Positions 20,433 through 30,462 of a DNA stretch of 64,000 nt are shown in pieces. The stretch is taken from NCBI RefSeq assembly GCF_036013935.1, contig NZ_CP107902.1, forward strand, positions 248,001 to 312,000, read 5' to 3'. The position numbers were made by a program, and so were the translations under genes. Position 1 is the first letter of the stretch. Each line of letters opens with the position of its first letter. The notes beneath the pieces are model-generated. The model saw nothing but the letters and a program-made list of their open reading frames with translations. It was not told the origin of the DNA and made no database searches. This stretch comes from Streptomyces sp. NBC_00461. Its GTDB lineage: Bacteria; Actinomycetota; Actinomycetes; Streptomycetales; Streptomycetaceae.

Positions 20433-21419
20433 ATGACATCCATGTCCACGAAAACGCTCCCCGGGCGGGGCGACACCCACGAACCGACCGCCGCACAGCC
20501 CGACAGGAGTGCCGGCCGCCGGCGTCTCGCGGTCCGCAGCACCGCGCGCGGCAGGCAGACCCGCGCCGCGTGGATCCTCGCGGCTCCCTTCCTCGCCCTG
20601 TTCCTGGCGTTCATGCTGTTGCCGGTTGTCTGGTCGCTGCTGATGAGCCTGACCGACACCCAGAGCGCCGACCTGCGCACTCCGTTGAACGTGTCGTTCA
20701 CCGGCTTCGACACCTATGTACGGCTGTTTGAGGACGAGCAGTTCGTTCACGCTCTGCGCAATACGGCCGTGTTCGTCCTGGTGGGTCTGCCACTGACGCT
20801 GGCCACCGGACTGGCCGCGGCGGTCGCCCTCAACAGCGGCATCGGCCGCTTCCGGGCCGTCTTCCGAGTCGGCTTCTACCTCCCGGTGATCACCAGCGTC
20901 GTGGCCATCGCCGTGGTATGGAAGACGCTGCTGGAGCCGCGGGCGGGTCTGGTGAACACCGTTCTGGGCTGGTTCGGGATCGACGGCCCGGCATGGCTGG
21001 CGGACACCCGGTTCGCTCTCCCCGTCATGATCGTGATGGCGGTGTGGCGCAACCTCGGCACCGTCATGATCATCATGTTGGCGGGTCTGCAGTCCGTGCC
21101 GCAGTCCCTGATGGAGGCGGCCGAACTCGACGGTGCCGGGGCCTGGCAGCGGTTCTGGCGGGTCACCTTTCCGCTCCTGCGTCCGGCCCTGCTGCTGACC
21201 GCGGTCACGACCGGTATCGGCTATCTGCAGTTCTTCGACGAGCCGTTCGTGATGACCGACGGCGGGCCGCTGGACTCCACCCTGTCCGCCACGATGTACG
21301 CCTACAACCAGTTCGGCAACGGCAACTACGACGTTGCGTCGGCCGCCGGTTACGTCGTCTTCGTCCTCATCATCGCGCTGACCGTGCTGCAGTTCCGCGT
21401 GCTGCGAGACAAGGACTGA
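20433..21419 (+). CDS. Sugar ABC transporter permease (MalF type)
   Basis: Integral membrane subunit of 328 residues (ATG 20433; ATG 20442 is also possible). A charged N-terminal tail precedes about six transmembrane helices, beginning AAWILAAPFLALFLAFMLLPVVW. The cytoplasmic EAA loop that docks the ATPase reads EAAELDGAGAWQRFWRVTFP. It lies 34 bp after the binding-protein gene and 6 bp before the second permease. No ATPase gene is present in the operon or the window, so a shared ATPase such as MsiK is presumed. Confidence 0.92.
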   Translation: MTSMSTKTLPGRGDTHEPTAAQPDRSAGRRRLAVRSTARGRQTRAAWILAAPFLALFLAFMLLPVVWSLLMSLTDTQSADLRTPLNVSFTGFDTYVRLFEDEQFVHALRNTAVFVLVGLPLTLATGLAAAVALNSGIGRFRAVFRVGFYLPVITSVVAIAVVWKTLLEPRAGLVNTVLGWFGIDGPAWLADTRFALPVMIVMAVWRNLGTVMIIMLAGLQSVPQSLMEAAELDGAGAWQRFWRVTFPLLRPALLLTAVTTGIGYLQFFDEPFVMTDGGPLDSTLSATMYAYNQFGNGNYDVASAAGYVVFVLIIALTVLQFRVLRDKD

Positions 21420-21425
21420 TGCCCC

Positions 21426-22313
21426 ATGAGCACTCTCTCTGCCCTTCGGACGGCCGGGCCGGGCACGGACCGGACTCTGCGGCGGCGTCGTATCCGGCAG
21501 AACTGGGGCCATCCCTGGCTGTATCTGCCGCTGTTCGGCTGCCTGCTGCTGATGGTCGCGCCGTTTTTGTGGATGCTGTCCGGCTCCTTCAAGCCCGAGG
21601 CGGACATCCGCCGGGTGCCGCCGGTCCTGGTCCCCACCGCGCCCACGCTGGCCAGCTACCGGCAGCTGTTCAGCAGCCTGGACTTCACGACCATGTTCGC
21701 CAACTCGGTGATCGTGGCGCTGGCCGTGACCGCGGGCAACCTGCTGTTCTGCTCGATGCTCGGCTACGCCCTGGCCAAGCTGGACTTCCCCGGCCGACGT
21801 GCCGTGTTCAGCCTGGTCATCGGCACCCTGATGGTGCCGGGCCTGGTCACCTTTGTCCCGCTGTACGTGCTGGTGGCCAACATGAAGCTGACCGGCTCCC
21901 TGCTCGGGCTGATCCTGCCGTTCCTGGCCGCCCCGTTCGGGGTGTTCCTGATGCGGCAGTTCATCTCCACCCTGCCCGATGAACTCATCGACGCCGCCCG
22001 TGTCGACGGCTGCCGTGAACTGGCCATCTACTGGAAGATCATCCTGCCCCTGGCCAGGCCGGCCCTGGCCACGCTGGGGATCATCACCTTCCTGGGCTCC
22101 TGGAACAACTTCCTGTGGCCCCTGGTCGTGGCCCAGAACGCGGACCAGTACACCCTCCCCGTTGGCCTCGCCCTGGCCAGCAGCGGACAGGACTTCACCC
22201 GCTTCGGCGTCCTCCTCGCCGGCGCCGTCATCGTCCTGCTCCCCGTGATGGTCGTCTTCCTGCTCTTCCAGCGCCACTTTGTCGCCGGCATCGCCACCAC
22301 CGGCCTGAAGTAA
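21426..22313 (+). CDS. Sugar ABC transporter permease (MalG type)
   Basis: Second membrane subunit, 295 residues, six predicted helices, with WLYLPLFGCLLLMVAPFLWML as the first. The EAA motif is DAARVDGCRELAIYWKIILP, followed by the usual WNNFLWPLVV. It pairs with the preceding MalF-type subunit to form the import channel. The ATG is 6 bp after the previous stop, so the genes are co-transcribed. Confidence 0.92.
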   Translation: MSTLSALRTAGPGTDRTLRRRRIRQNWGHPWLYLPLFGCLLLMVAPFLWMLSGSFKPEADIRRVPPVLVPTAPTLASYRQLFSSLDFTTMFANSVIVALAVTAGNLLFCSMLGYALAKLDFPGRRAVFSLVIGTLMVPGLVTFVPLYVLVANMKLTGSLLGLILPFLAAPFGVFLMRQFISTLPDELIDAARVDGCRELAIYWKIILPLARPALATLGIITFLGSWNNFLWPLVVAQNADQYTLPVGLALASSGQDFTRFGVLLAGAVIVLLPVMVVFLLFQRHFVAGIATTGLK

Positions 22314-22374
22314 CCCCCCTCGCCTACCCCCGTCACCTCTCTGACCTGTGACGACTCATGACTTGGAGACCATA

Positions 22375-24675
22375 GTGGGACACCCGGTCCGCTCTGCCGT
22401 GTACCTGGATCCGGACGCGTCCATAGAAGCGAGAATCGAGGACTTGCTGTCCAGGATGACCCTGGCGGAAAAGGTCGGGCAGTTGCTGATGCTCGACGCA
22501 CAGCACGGGGACCTCGAGGACATCGTGTCGGCCAAACTGGCCGGGTCGGTGCTCCACGTGACTCCCGAACGAATGCCGGAGGCCATGGAACGGGCCACGC
22601 GGACGCGGCTCGGCATTCCGCTGCTGACCGCCGACGACTGCATCCACGGCCACTCCTTCTGGCCCGGCGCGACCATCTTCCCGACACAGCTGGGCATGGC
22701 CTGCACCTGGGATCCCTCTCTGATCCACCGGATCGCCCGGGCGTCCGCGATCGAGATCTCGACGACCGGGATCCACGGGACGTTCTCTCCGGTGCTGTGC
22801 ATCACCCGGGACCTGCGCTGGGGCCGGATCAACGAGACGTTCGGCGAAGACCCGTACCTGATAGGCGAACTGGGGGCCGCGATGGTGCGCGGCTACCAGG
22901 GCGAGGGCCTCGGCGACCCGACCGCCGTGCTGGCGTACGCCAAGCACTTCGCGGGCTACTCCGAGACCCTGGGCGGCCGCGACGCCAGCGAGGCGGATCT
23001 CAGCCCGCGCAAGCTGCGCTCCTGGTTCCTGCCCCCGTTCGAGCAGGCGGCCCGGGCCGGCTGCCGCGGCTTCATGCTGGGCTACCAGTCGATCGACGGG
23101 GTGCCCATCACCGCGAACCAGTGGCTGATCAACGACGTCTTGAAGGGGGAATGGGGCTTCACCGGCACGCTGGTGACCGACTGGGACAACGTCGGCCGGA
23201 TGGTCTACGACCAGCGCACCTGCGCCGACTACGCCGAGGCGGCGGCGGTCGCGGTCAACTCCGGGAACGATCTGATCATGGCCACGCCGGCGTTCTTCGA
23301 GGGCGCCCAGGAGGCGGTCGCCCGCGGACTGGTCGAGGAGAAACAGATCGATGACGCGGTACGGCGGGTGCTGCGGCTGAAGTTCGAGCTCGGGCTCTTC
23401 GAGGACCCCCGTGCCCCCGACCCCGAGCGGCAGGCGCAGGTGATCGGCTGCCGCGAACACGCCGACCTCAATCTCGAGACCGCCCGATGCTCCCTGGTGC
23501 TGCTGCGCAACAAGGGCATCCTGCCCCTTGACGGCGGGCTGACCGCGGACGGCACCGGTCGCGCCGCAGGCACGGGCACGCCGCGGACGATCGCGGTCAT
23601 CGGCCCCAACGCCGACAGCCCGGAGGCCATGCTCGGCGACTGGGCGGGCGCCACCGGCCAGGTGCCGTGGATGTCCGAAGGACACCCACGCGAGTTGGTG
23701 GAGACGGTGCTGGACGGCGTGCGCGCCGTCGTCCCCGCCGACTGGACGATCACGCACGCACGCGGAGCCGACATCGAAAGCCCTGCCTTCGACCCCGACC
23801 AGTGGGTCACCGGGCCCGACGGCCAACCGCAGCCGCCCGCCTTCATCCCCGCCCCGGTCGACCAGGCGCAGCTTCGGGAAGCCACCGCCGCGGCAGCGGC
23901 CGCCGACTACGCCGTCGTGGTCGTCGGGGACACCATCGCCCTCACCGGCGAGGTGCGCTCCACGGCCACCCTCGACCTCCAGGGAGGCCAGATCGCGCTG
24001 CTGGACACGGTCGCCGCCACCGGCACACCCATGATCGTCGTACTCGCCCAGTCCAAGCCGAGCACCCTCCCAGAGTCGGCACTGAACGCGGCAGCGCTCA
24101 TCGAGGCGTTCAACCCGGGCATGCGCGGCGGCCGCGCCCTCGCCGAACTCCTCCTCGGCCTCACCGAACCCAGCGGCCGGCTCCCGGTCTCCTTCGCCCG
24201 CCACGTCGGACAGCAACCCGTCTTCTACAACCAGGTGCGCGGCCAGCACGGCGACCGCTACGCGGACCTCACCCAGGACCCCCTGTTCGCGTTCGGTGAG
24301 GGCCTGAGCTACACCACCGTCACCTACTCCGACCTCGTCGTACACGACCCGGAGGTGTCCGCGGACGGGACCGTCCACGCCACGGTCCGGCTCACCAACA
24401 GCGGCAGCCGGCCGGCACTGGAGACGGTTCAGGCGTACGTCAGCGACCTGACTACCAGCGTCACCTGGGCCGAGCAGGAGCTGAAGGGCTTCACCCAGGT
24501 CGAGGTCCCTCCCGGCGAAAGCCTGGACGTCCGACTCAGCGTCACCGCCTCGCAGTGCTCACTCGTCACGGCCGACAACCGCCGCGTGGTCGAAGCAGGA
24601 GAGTTCGCACTTCACGTCGGACCCAGCTCACGACGGCAGCAGCAGCTCAGCGCGGGCTTCCGCATCCGGGCCTGA
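22375..24675 (+). CDS. GH3 family beta-glycosidase
   Basis: Glycoside hydrolase family 3 enzyme of 766 residues from GTG 22375, chosen because TTGGAG lies 6-8 bp upstream; GTG 22348 is in frame but has no such site. The N-terminal TIM barrel (about 20-350) contains KHFAGY and the nucleophile Asp269 in LVTDWDN. The alpha/beta sandwich follows (SLVLLRNKGILPL; PNADSPEAMLGDW), then a C-terminal fibronectin-III-like domain. No signal peptide is visible, so it probably works in the cytoplasm, releasing glucose or another monosaccharide from imported oligosaccharides. It lies 60 bp after the permease gene in the same operon. Confidence 0.92.
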   Translation: MGHPVRSAVYLDPDASIEARIEDLLSRMTLAEKVGQLLMLDAQHGDLEDIVSAKLAGSVLHVTPERMPEAMERATRTRLGIPLLTADDCIHGHSFWPGATIFPTQLGMACTWDPSLIHRIARASAIEISTTGIHGTFSPVLCITRDLRWGRINETFGEDPYLIGELGAAMVRGYQGEGLGDPTAVLAYAKHFAGYSETLGGRDASEADLSPRKLRSWFLPPFEQAARAGCRGFMLGYQSIDGVPITANQWLINDVLKGEWGFTGTLVTDWDNVGRMVYDQRTCADYAEAAAVAVNSGNDLIMATPAFFEGAQEAVARGLVEEKQIDDAVRRVLRLKFELGLFEDPRAPDPERQAQVIGCREHADLNLETARCSLVLLRNKGILPLDGGLTADGTGRAAGTGTPRTIAVIGPNADSPEAMLGDWAGATGQVPWMSEGHPRELVETVLDGVRAVVPADWTITHARGADIESPAFDPDQWVTGPDGQPQPPAFIPAPVDQAQLREATAAAAAADYAVVVVGDTIALTGEVRSTATLDLQGGQIALLDTVAATGTPMIVVLAQSKPSTLPESALNAAALIEAFNPGMRGGRALAELLLGLTEPSGRLPVSFARHVGQQPVFYNQVRGQHGDRYADLTQDPLFAFGEGLSYTTVTYSDLVVHDPEVSADGTVHATVRLTNSGSRPALETVQAYVSDLTTSVTWAEQELKGFTQVEVPPGESLDVRLSVTASQCSLVTADNRRVVEAGEFALHVGPSSRRQQQLSAGFRIRA

Positions 24676-24787
24676 AAAAACGCCGCTTGAAGGGCCATGT
24701 GAAGGCCACGGAGGCCGCTCGAAGCTCCCGCCCAGCCGATCCCTGACCCTGCTGGGCGGGCCCTCCGAACCACCGAAAGGCACGCGC

Positions 24788-26239
24788 GTGTCCACCCCAC
24801 CCCGCGATCCGCACCACCCCGTGGCGCACCTGCGCCCGCTCCGCAACTGGATCAACGACCCCAACGGGCTGGTCTTCCACGACGGCCATTACCACGTCTT
24901 CTACCAGTACAACCCGTACGGAGCGACGCACGCGAACATGCACTGGGGCCACTTCCGCAGCCCCGACCTGCTGAGCTGGGAGCCGCTGCCTATCGCGCTG
25001 TCCCCGACCCCCGGTGGCGTGGACACCGACGGCTGCTTCTCCGGCAACGCCGTCTCCGACGGCGACCGTCTCATCGCCTTCTACTCCGCGCACCGCGAAG
25101 ACCGCTCGTTCCAGCACCAGCCGGTCACCTCCGCCGTCTCCCACGACGGCGACCGGACCTTCAGCCCGCGGGGCGAACTGCTCATCCCCGAGCTGCCCGA
25201 GGGCTGCACCATGTACCGCGACCCGTACGTGTGGCAGGACGGCGACGGCTGGCGGATGCTGGTCGGCGCCGCCCTCACGGACGGCCGCGCCGCCGCCCTC
25301 CTGTACGAGTCACCCGACCTGGAGCACTGGACCTACCGAGGACCCTTCGCCACCCGCCACCCGGAGCCCGTCGGCGGCACCGAGGAACTCACCGGCGAGG
25401 GCTGGGAATGCCCTCAATACCTCCCGGCAGACGGCGGACACGGTGCCCTCATCGTCAGCACCTGGACCGAACCCACCGGCCCGCAGCGCGTCGCAGCCCT
25501 GATCGGCGAAGAGCACGACGGCCACTTCAAGGCCAGCGCACCGGTGTGGGCGGACCACGGCCCCGACTGCTACGCACCCGCCCTGCTGCGCGCACCGGGC
25601 GGGCGATGGTTGCTGTGGGGCTGGTCCTGGGAAGCCCGCGACCCAGCCTGGGCCATCGCGGACGGATGGGCCGGCGTCCTCACCCTGCCCCGCGAGATCC
25701 ACGTCGACGACGACGGCATGCTGCGCCAACAGCCCGCCACCGAACTTCTCGCCCTGCGCGGCGAGCACACCCTCCACGCCGCAGGCGAGACACACGGCCC
25801 GCAGCCGGTCGACCTCGGCAGCGTGAGCCGCGCCTTCGACCTGACGGCCCGCCTGGAGCCCACCACAGACGCCGGTCTGCGCCTGCTCACCACCCCGGAC
25901 GGCTCCGAATACCTCGACATCCGCCTCGATGCCGAGGCCGGCGAACTGGTCGTCGACCGCGACCACGCCTCACTGGACACCCGGGCCCACGGCGGCTTCT
26001 ACCGGATGCCCTGCCCCACCGGTCGGCCCGTCGATCTGCGCGTGGTCGTCGATCACTCCATCGCCGAAGTCTTCCTGACCACCACCGGCCAGGTCCTCAC
26101 CCTGCGCTTCTACCCCACAGGGCAGGGCCCGTGGCGCCTGCAGGCCCGCACCGCATCAGGTGCGCGCCTCGGCTTCGCGGTCGACGCCTGGCAGCTGCAC
26201 CCGCTCGTGATCAAGGAACCGAGCACCGGCGCCGCGTAA
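24788..26239 (+). CDS. GH32 beta-fructofuranosidase (intracellular invertase type)
   Basis: Glycoside hydrolase family 32, 483 residues, GTG start after GAAAGG. Catalytic motifs: Asp24 in WINDPNG, RDP at 144-146 and Glu207 in WECPQY; the C-terminal beta-sandwich (RVVVDHSIAEVFLTT) completes the two-domain fold. There is no signal peptide, so it should split imported sucrose or fructo-oligosaccharides in the cytoplasm. This complements the secreted GH32 at 13482-16034 and supports a fructan pathway spread over both transcripts. The length is normal for invertases and it lacks the insert of the secreted enzyme. Confidence 0.92.
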   Translation: MSTPPRDPHHPVAHLRPLRNWINDPNGLVFHDGHYHVFYQYNPYGATHANMHWGHFRSPDLLSWEPLPIALSPTPGGVDTDGCFSGNAVSDGDRLIAFYSAHREDRSFQHQPVTSAVSHDGDRTFSPRGELLIPELPEGCTMYRDPYVWQDGDGWRMLVGAALTDGRAAALLYESPDLEHWTYRGPFATRHPEPVGGTEELTGEGWECPQYLPADGGHGALIVSTWTEPTGPQRVAALIGEEHDGHFKASAPVWADHGPDCYAPALLRAPGGRWLLWGWSWEARDPAWAIADGWAGVLTLPREIHVDDDGMLRQQPATELLALRGEHTLHAAGETHGPQPVDLGSVSRAFDLTARLEPTTDAGLRLLTTPDGSEYLDIRLDAEAGELVVDRDHASLDTRAHGGFYRMPCPTGRPVDLRVVVDHSIAEVFLTTTGQVLTLRFYPTGQGPWRLQARTASGARLGFAVDAWQLHPLVIKEPSTGAA

Positions 26240-26349
26240 CCGGCCCTGACGCCGATACGGGCGTCGCTCTGGAGCCGACTCGAAGCCGCTCCCCCTCCCC
26301 CCACCTGCCTTTCAAGCACCCGACACACAGGTCCGAAGGAGGATCTTCG

Positions 26350-29286
26350 ATGAGCTCATACGGTCTCGGACGACGCCAGTTCCTCACCACCGCCATCGGC
26401 GTCGCCGCCGGCTGGACGCAGGTTTCCGAAAACGCCGTCGCCGCCCCGCAGCGGGAGGAAGCCTCACACGCCAACTCCGTGCGTGTCTGGCTGACAGACG
26501 TCTCGGCAGAAAAGTGGGTCGCCCCTCAAAGCGCCGTGCGCTTTGAGACCAAGCGCACGGCCAACCCGCTCACGATCAAGATCGACGACAGCGTCACGTA
26601 CCAAAGAGTCCAGGGCTTCGGTGCGGCCATGACCGACTCCGCCGCCTGGCTCATCAACAAGCTGCCCAGCGCCGATCGAACGAAGCTGATGCACGAACTG
26701 TTCGACCCCTCCACGGGCATCGGCCTCAGCATGGTCCGCTCCCCGATGGGCGCCACGGACTTCAACGCCTCCGGCAGCTACTCCTACGACGACATGCCAG
26801 CAGGACAGACGGATCCGGCGCTGTCCCACTTCTCCGTCCAGCATGACGCGCCGTACATCATTCCCGCCCTGCGGCAGGCCCTCTCGCTCAACCCGTCCAT
26901 CAAGATCCTGGCCACCCCGTGGAGCCCGCCAGGCTGGATGAAGACCTCCGATTCCATGGTCGGAGGCACCCTCAAGAGCGAGTACACCGCCGAACTGGCC
27001 GACTACTTCATCAAGTTCATCCAGGCGTACCGCAAAGCCGGCGTACCGATCGCCTACGTCTCACCACAGAATGAACCGATGGGCACGCCCACCTGGCCGG
27101 GCATGTTCCTGTCCGCCTACCAGGAATCCCAGGTGATCCACGAGATCGGCAAGGCGTTCGAGGCCAACGGGATATCCACGAAGATCCTGGCATGGGACCA
27201 CAACTGGGATGTGCCCTCGTATCCCGAGACGATCTTCAACGACCCCGCGGCCTCGAAGTACGCCGCCGGAACCGGATGGCACATCTACAGCGGCAACCCG
27301 AGCTACCAGACCCTGGTCCACAACGACTATCCGGGCAAGGAAACCTATCTCACGGAAGCCACCGGAGGTCTTTGGCAGGGCGACAACCAGACGGCGTTCA
27401 ACGACGCACTGGGCACGTGGATCATCGACAGCATGCGCAACTGGGCGAACGGCGTGATGCTCTGGAACATCGCACTCGACCCCGACATGGGCCCGCTCAA
27501 CAGCGACACCAACGGCACCCCCATGTGCCGGGGACTCGTCACGATTGACCCGGCCGGCGGCAAGGTGTCCTACAACGTGGACTACCACGCCCTCGCTCAC
27601 GCCAGCCGGTTCGTCCAGCCCGGAGCGCATCGGATCTACTCGAACACCTTCGGGGAAGGAAGCATAGAGAACGTCGCCTTCCGAAACCCGGACGGCTCCA
27701 AGGTCCTGATCGCCTACAACTCGGGGAGCTCCGCGAAAACCTTCAGCGTCGCAGACAAAACACAGTCCTTCGACTACACCCTGAACGCCGGCGACGCCGT
27801 CACCTTCACCTACTCAAGGCTCACGCAGAGCGGCAGGAGCCCCGCCGCAGCCAAGGTCTCGGACCCGACGCACGACTTCACGTTCACCTCGCCGTCCGGT
27901 CCGGTCACCATCACCTACGATCCGGCACTGCTGCCCTACCAGAACACCATCCGCGCCGGAAAGAACCTGATCACATACTCCCTGCCGATCGGAGCTTCCG
28001 TCCAGACGGCGGGAGCGGCGCTGAGCCGCGGCGAGTGGGCCGCCACGGCGTCGGCGAGCGCGGACTGGGGTGTGGCCGCGAGCGCGATCGACGGCGATAT
28101 CAACACCAGGTGGAACCTCGGGCACGGGATGACGAGCGGCGACTGGTTCCAGATCGATCTGGGCAGCCCCACCAGCTTCAGCAAAATCGTCATCGACACC
28201 GGCAAGGACAATTCGTTCGACTACATCACCAAATATCAGGTGTATGTCTCGAACGACGGCGTCAACTGGGGCGGCGCGATCGCGAGCGGCAGCGGCGGCA
28301 TAGGAAAAGTGGCCGTCGCGCTGCCCGCCCAGACCGCGCGGTACATCCGCGTCGCCAGTACCGCGACATCCGGCTTCTGGTGGTCCATCGCCGACATCGA
28401 TCTGTACGGTTCTCCGCGTGGAACCGGATCGATCGCGGCTCCGGCAGCGGTGTCGAAGGGCCTTCAGCTGAAGACCTGGACCAGCTCGGAAGGGTCGCAC
28501 GTCACCGTCGTGTTCAACGGAACCGCCAGGAGCCAGAGTTTCCCGGTGCCCGACGACGGCTCCTCTGTCTATACGCTCCCGAGCGGGACCTCGGCAATGT
28601 TCACGACCGAGACGTTGTCGAGCCTCCCGGCGCCGGCGTTCAGCGGTTTGACGCCGAGCGAAGGCATGCCGCGCTCCAGGTTCACGATCAACGGTTCCGG
28701 TTTCGGTGCCACACAGGGGCTGGGCACCGTGTATTTCGGATCGGCCTTCGCCAGCATCGATACTTGGTCGGACACCAGCATCACTGCGTACGTTCCGGAC
28801 GGAGTTCCGTCGGGGAAACACACCGTTTCCGTGAACGGAGCCAGCGGAGCGGCTGCGGGCGGATCTTCCTTCAACGTCGTGGACCTGGCCTCCGGGCTGC
28901 CCCGGACGGGATGGGTCGCAACGGCATCAGACGCGAGTTCCGGCGACGCACCCGCAAACATGCTGGACGGCGACTCCGGCACTCGGTACAGCTCCGGAAC
29001 AGGGCAGTACAACGGCCTCTGGATTCAAGTCGACATGGGGCAGACGCAGACCTTCGGCAAGATCGTGCTGGATGTCGGCAGCAGTACCGGCGACTACGCG
29101 CGAAGTGCAGACGTCTACGTGTCCACGGACGGAACCGACTGGACCAAGGTTTCTTCCGTAACAGACGGCCAACGCGTCCAGCTGGTGTCCTTCCCGACAC
29201 AGACGGCTCGCTACATCAAGGTCGTCAACACCGGCGACGTCGCGAGTAACTGGTGGTCCATCGCGGAATTCAACGTCTACAACTGA
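26350..29286 (+). CDS. Tat-exported multidomain GH30 glucanase/glucosylceramidase-like enzyme
   Basis: Protein of 978 residues; ATG 26350 follows AAGGAGG. Residues 1-32 form a Tat signal (GRRQFLTTAIG). The GH30 barrel (about 45-490) has acid/base Glu242 in SPQNEP and nucleophile Glu336 in YLTEATGG, with a beta-sandwich wrap to about 545. Two F5/8-type C (CBM32-like) carbohydrate-binding domains lie at about 560-690 and 850-978, with an IPT/TIG fold between (about 760-845). GH30 enzymes of this type act on beta-1,6- or beta-linked glucosides; the exact linkage is not readable. It closes the operon and is followed by a hairpin. Confidence 0.9.
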   Translation: MSSYGLGRRQFLTTAIGVAAGWTQVSENAVAAPQREEASHANSVRVWLTDVSAEKWVAPQSAVRFETKRTANPLTIKIDDSVTYQRVQGFGAAMTDSAAWLINKLPSADRTKLMHELFDPSTGIGLSMVRSPMGATDFNASGSYSYDDMPAGQTDPALSHFSVQHDAPYIIPALRQALSLNPSIKILATPWSPPGWMKTSDSMVGGTLKSEYTAELADYFIKFIQAYRKAGVPIAYVSPQNEPMGTPTWPGMFLSAYQESQVIHEIGKAFEANGISTKILAWDHNWDVPSYPETIFNDPAASKYAAGTGWHIYSGNPSYQTLVHNDYPGKETYLTEATGGLWQGDNQTAFNDALGTWIIDSMRNWANGVMLWNIALDPDMGPLNSDTNGTPMCRGLVTIDPAGGKVSYNVDYHALAHASRFVQPGAHRIYSNTFGEGSIENVAFRNPDGSKVLIAYNSGSSAKTFSVADKTQSFDYTLNAGDAVTFTYSRLTQSGRSPAAAKVSDPTHDFTFTSPSGPVTITYDPALLPYQNTIRAGKNLITYSLPIGASVQTAGAALSRGEWAATASASADWGVAASAIDGDINTRWNLGHGMTSGDWFQIDLGSPTSFSKIVIDTGKDNSFDYITKYQVYVSNDGVNWGGAIASGSGGIGKVAVALPAQTARYIRVASTATSGFWWSIADIDLYGSPRGTGSIAAPAAVSKGLQLKTWTSSEGSHVTVVFNGTARSQSFPVPDDGSSVYTLPSGTSAMFTTETLSSLPAPAFSGLTPSEGMPRSRFTINGSGFGATQGLGTVYFGSAFASIDTWSDTSITAYVPDGVPSGKHTVSVNGASGAAAGGSSFNVVDLASGLPRTGWVATASDASSGDAPANMLDGDSGTRYSSGTGQYNGLWIQVDMGQTQTFGKIVLDVGSSTGDYARSADVYVSTDGTDWTKVSSVTDGQRVQLVSFPTQTARYIKVVNTGDVASNWWSIAEFNVYN

Positions 29287-29390
29287 CCTCAGGCGAAGTC
29301 CTGCAGGAGTTCGGTGCCAAGCGTAGGACGTGTGCTCGAGCGGTGCCTCGCGCCCGGGACCGGGGTCTGAGGCCAATGCAATCGCTCTCG

Positions 29391-29416
29391 GCAGGCAGCC
29401 TGTGAAGGCTGCCTGC
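29391..29416 (+). terminator. Hairpin after the GH30 gene
   Basis: Perfect 10-bp arms (GCAGGCAGCC / GGCTGCCTGC) with a 6-nt loop lie 105 bp after the GH30 stop. It is the probable end of the carbohydrate operon. The rest of 29287-29571 shows no gene. Confidence 0.6.
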
Positions 29417-29571
29417 TGAGCTTGGTCCCGGGTCCAGCGGCGGCCGTACATCGTTCACGACGCAGCACGTGCTGATCACTCAGCAGGTACGTCGGAGCGC
29501 AACCCGGTCGCACTCCGGCGCGAAGGCCCGACCTTCACTCTCAGCTCGGCACCATCAACTCGGAGGAGCAC

Positions 29572-30462
29572 GTGGAACGAGTCGCCATTGACGAGGGCTT
29601 TGTCCGTGATCTCGTACGGGACCAGCATCCCGAATTGGCCGACCTCGAGATTCGACCGGTCCCCTCAGGCTGGGACAATCAGCTCTGGCGACTCGGCGAC
29701 GAACTGGCTGTGCGCTTGCCGATGGCCGAACGCGCCCCGGCGCTCTTACGCAAAGAGTTCCGGTGGCTCCCCGAACTCGCCAAGCGCCTGCCTCTGCCCA
29801 TACCGACGCCCCAGCACTTCAGCGAGCCGACAGCGCGTTTCCCCAGGCCGTGGATCGTCGCAAGGTGGGTTCCCGGCGAACCGGCGGACGGCGCGGAGAT
29901 CAGAAACGTTCATCAGTCGGTGGACAACCTGGCCCGTTTCCTTCGCGCCCTGCACCAGCCCGCGCCGGTGGACGCACCCACGAACCCTGGGCGCAGCGTT
30001 CCCTTGGCGACGCTCGCAGAGGTCTTCGAGTCGAGGCTCGCTGCTGAGGCTGAAGCGGTCGACGTTCGCAGGGTCCGGCAGGTGTGGAGCCAAGCCATCG
30101 CCGCACCGCACTGGACAGGCCCAGCGGTCTGGCTGCACGCCGATCTTCACCCCGCCAACGCCCTCGTCTCCGACGGAACGATCTCCGGCATCGTCGACTT
30201 CGGTGACCTGTGTGCCGGCGATCCGGCCACTGACCTGGCCGCCGCTTGGAAACTGCTGCCACAGGACGCGGCCGACAGCTTCTTCAGCGCTTACGCCATG
30301 ACAACGGAAGCGGCGATTCACCGCGCCAAAGGATGGGCGGTGCTGTCAGCGCTCGATCTCCTCTCCATCGGCCGAGCATGGGAACGAGGTCTTCCAGGCG
30401 GACAGCCGACCTGGGGCCGTGTCGGCCGCCGCATCCTTGAGCGGGTCTTTGCCTTCGCGTAG
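29572..30462 (+). CDS. Aminoglycoside-phosphotransferase-family (APH) kinase-like protein
   Basis: Protein of 296 residues, GTG start. It shows the APH fold: an N-lobe with a WDNQLWRLGDELAVRLP strand pair, the catalytic motif HADLHPAN (189-196, Asp191 as base) and the Mg-binding VDFGD (208-212). Family members phosphorylate aminoglycosides, other small metabolites or have unknown substrates; nothing here points to a specific drug. It is a single gene flanked by a terminator on the left and a broken transporter on the right. Confidence 0.82.
   Translation: MERVAIDEGFVRDLVRDQHPELADLEIRPVPSGWDNQLWRLGDELAVRLPMAERAPALLRKEFRWLPELAKRLPLPIPTPQHFSEPTARFPRPWIVARWVPGEPADGAEIRNVHQSVDNLARFLRALHQPAPVDAPTNPGRSVPLATLAEVFESRLAAEAEAVDVRRVRQVWSQAIAAPHWTGPAVWLHADLHPANALVSDGTISGIVDFGDLCAGDPATDLAAAWKLLPQDAADSFFSAYAMTTEAAIHRAKGWAVLSALDLLSIGRAWERGLPGGQPTWGRVGRRILERVFAFA

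Noticed and set aside
25231..26349. N-terminal extension of the GH30 frame by 373 codons
   Set aside because: The extension is Arg/Pro-rich and overlaps the GH32 gene. ATG 26350 has a strong ribosome-binding site and begins a Tat signal.
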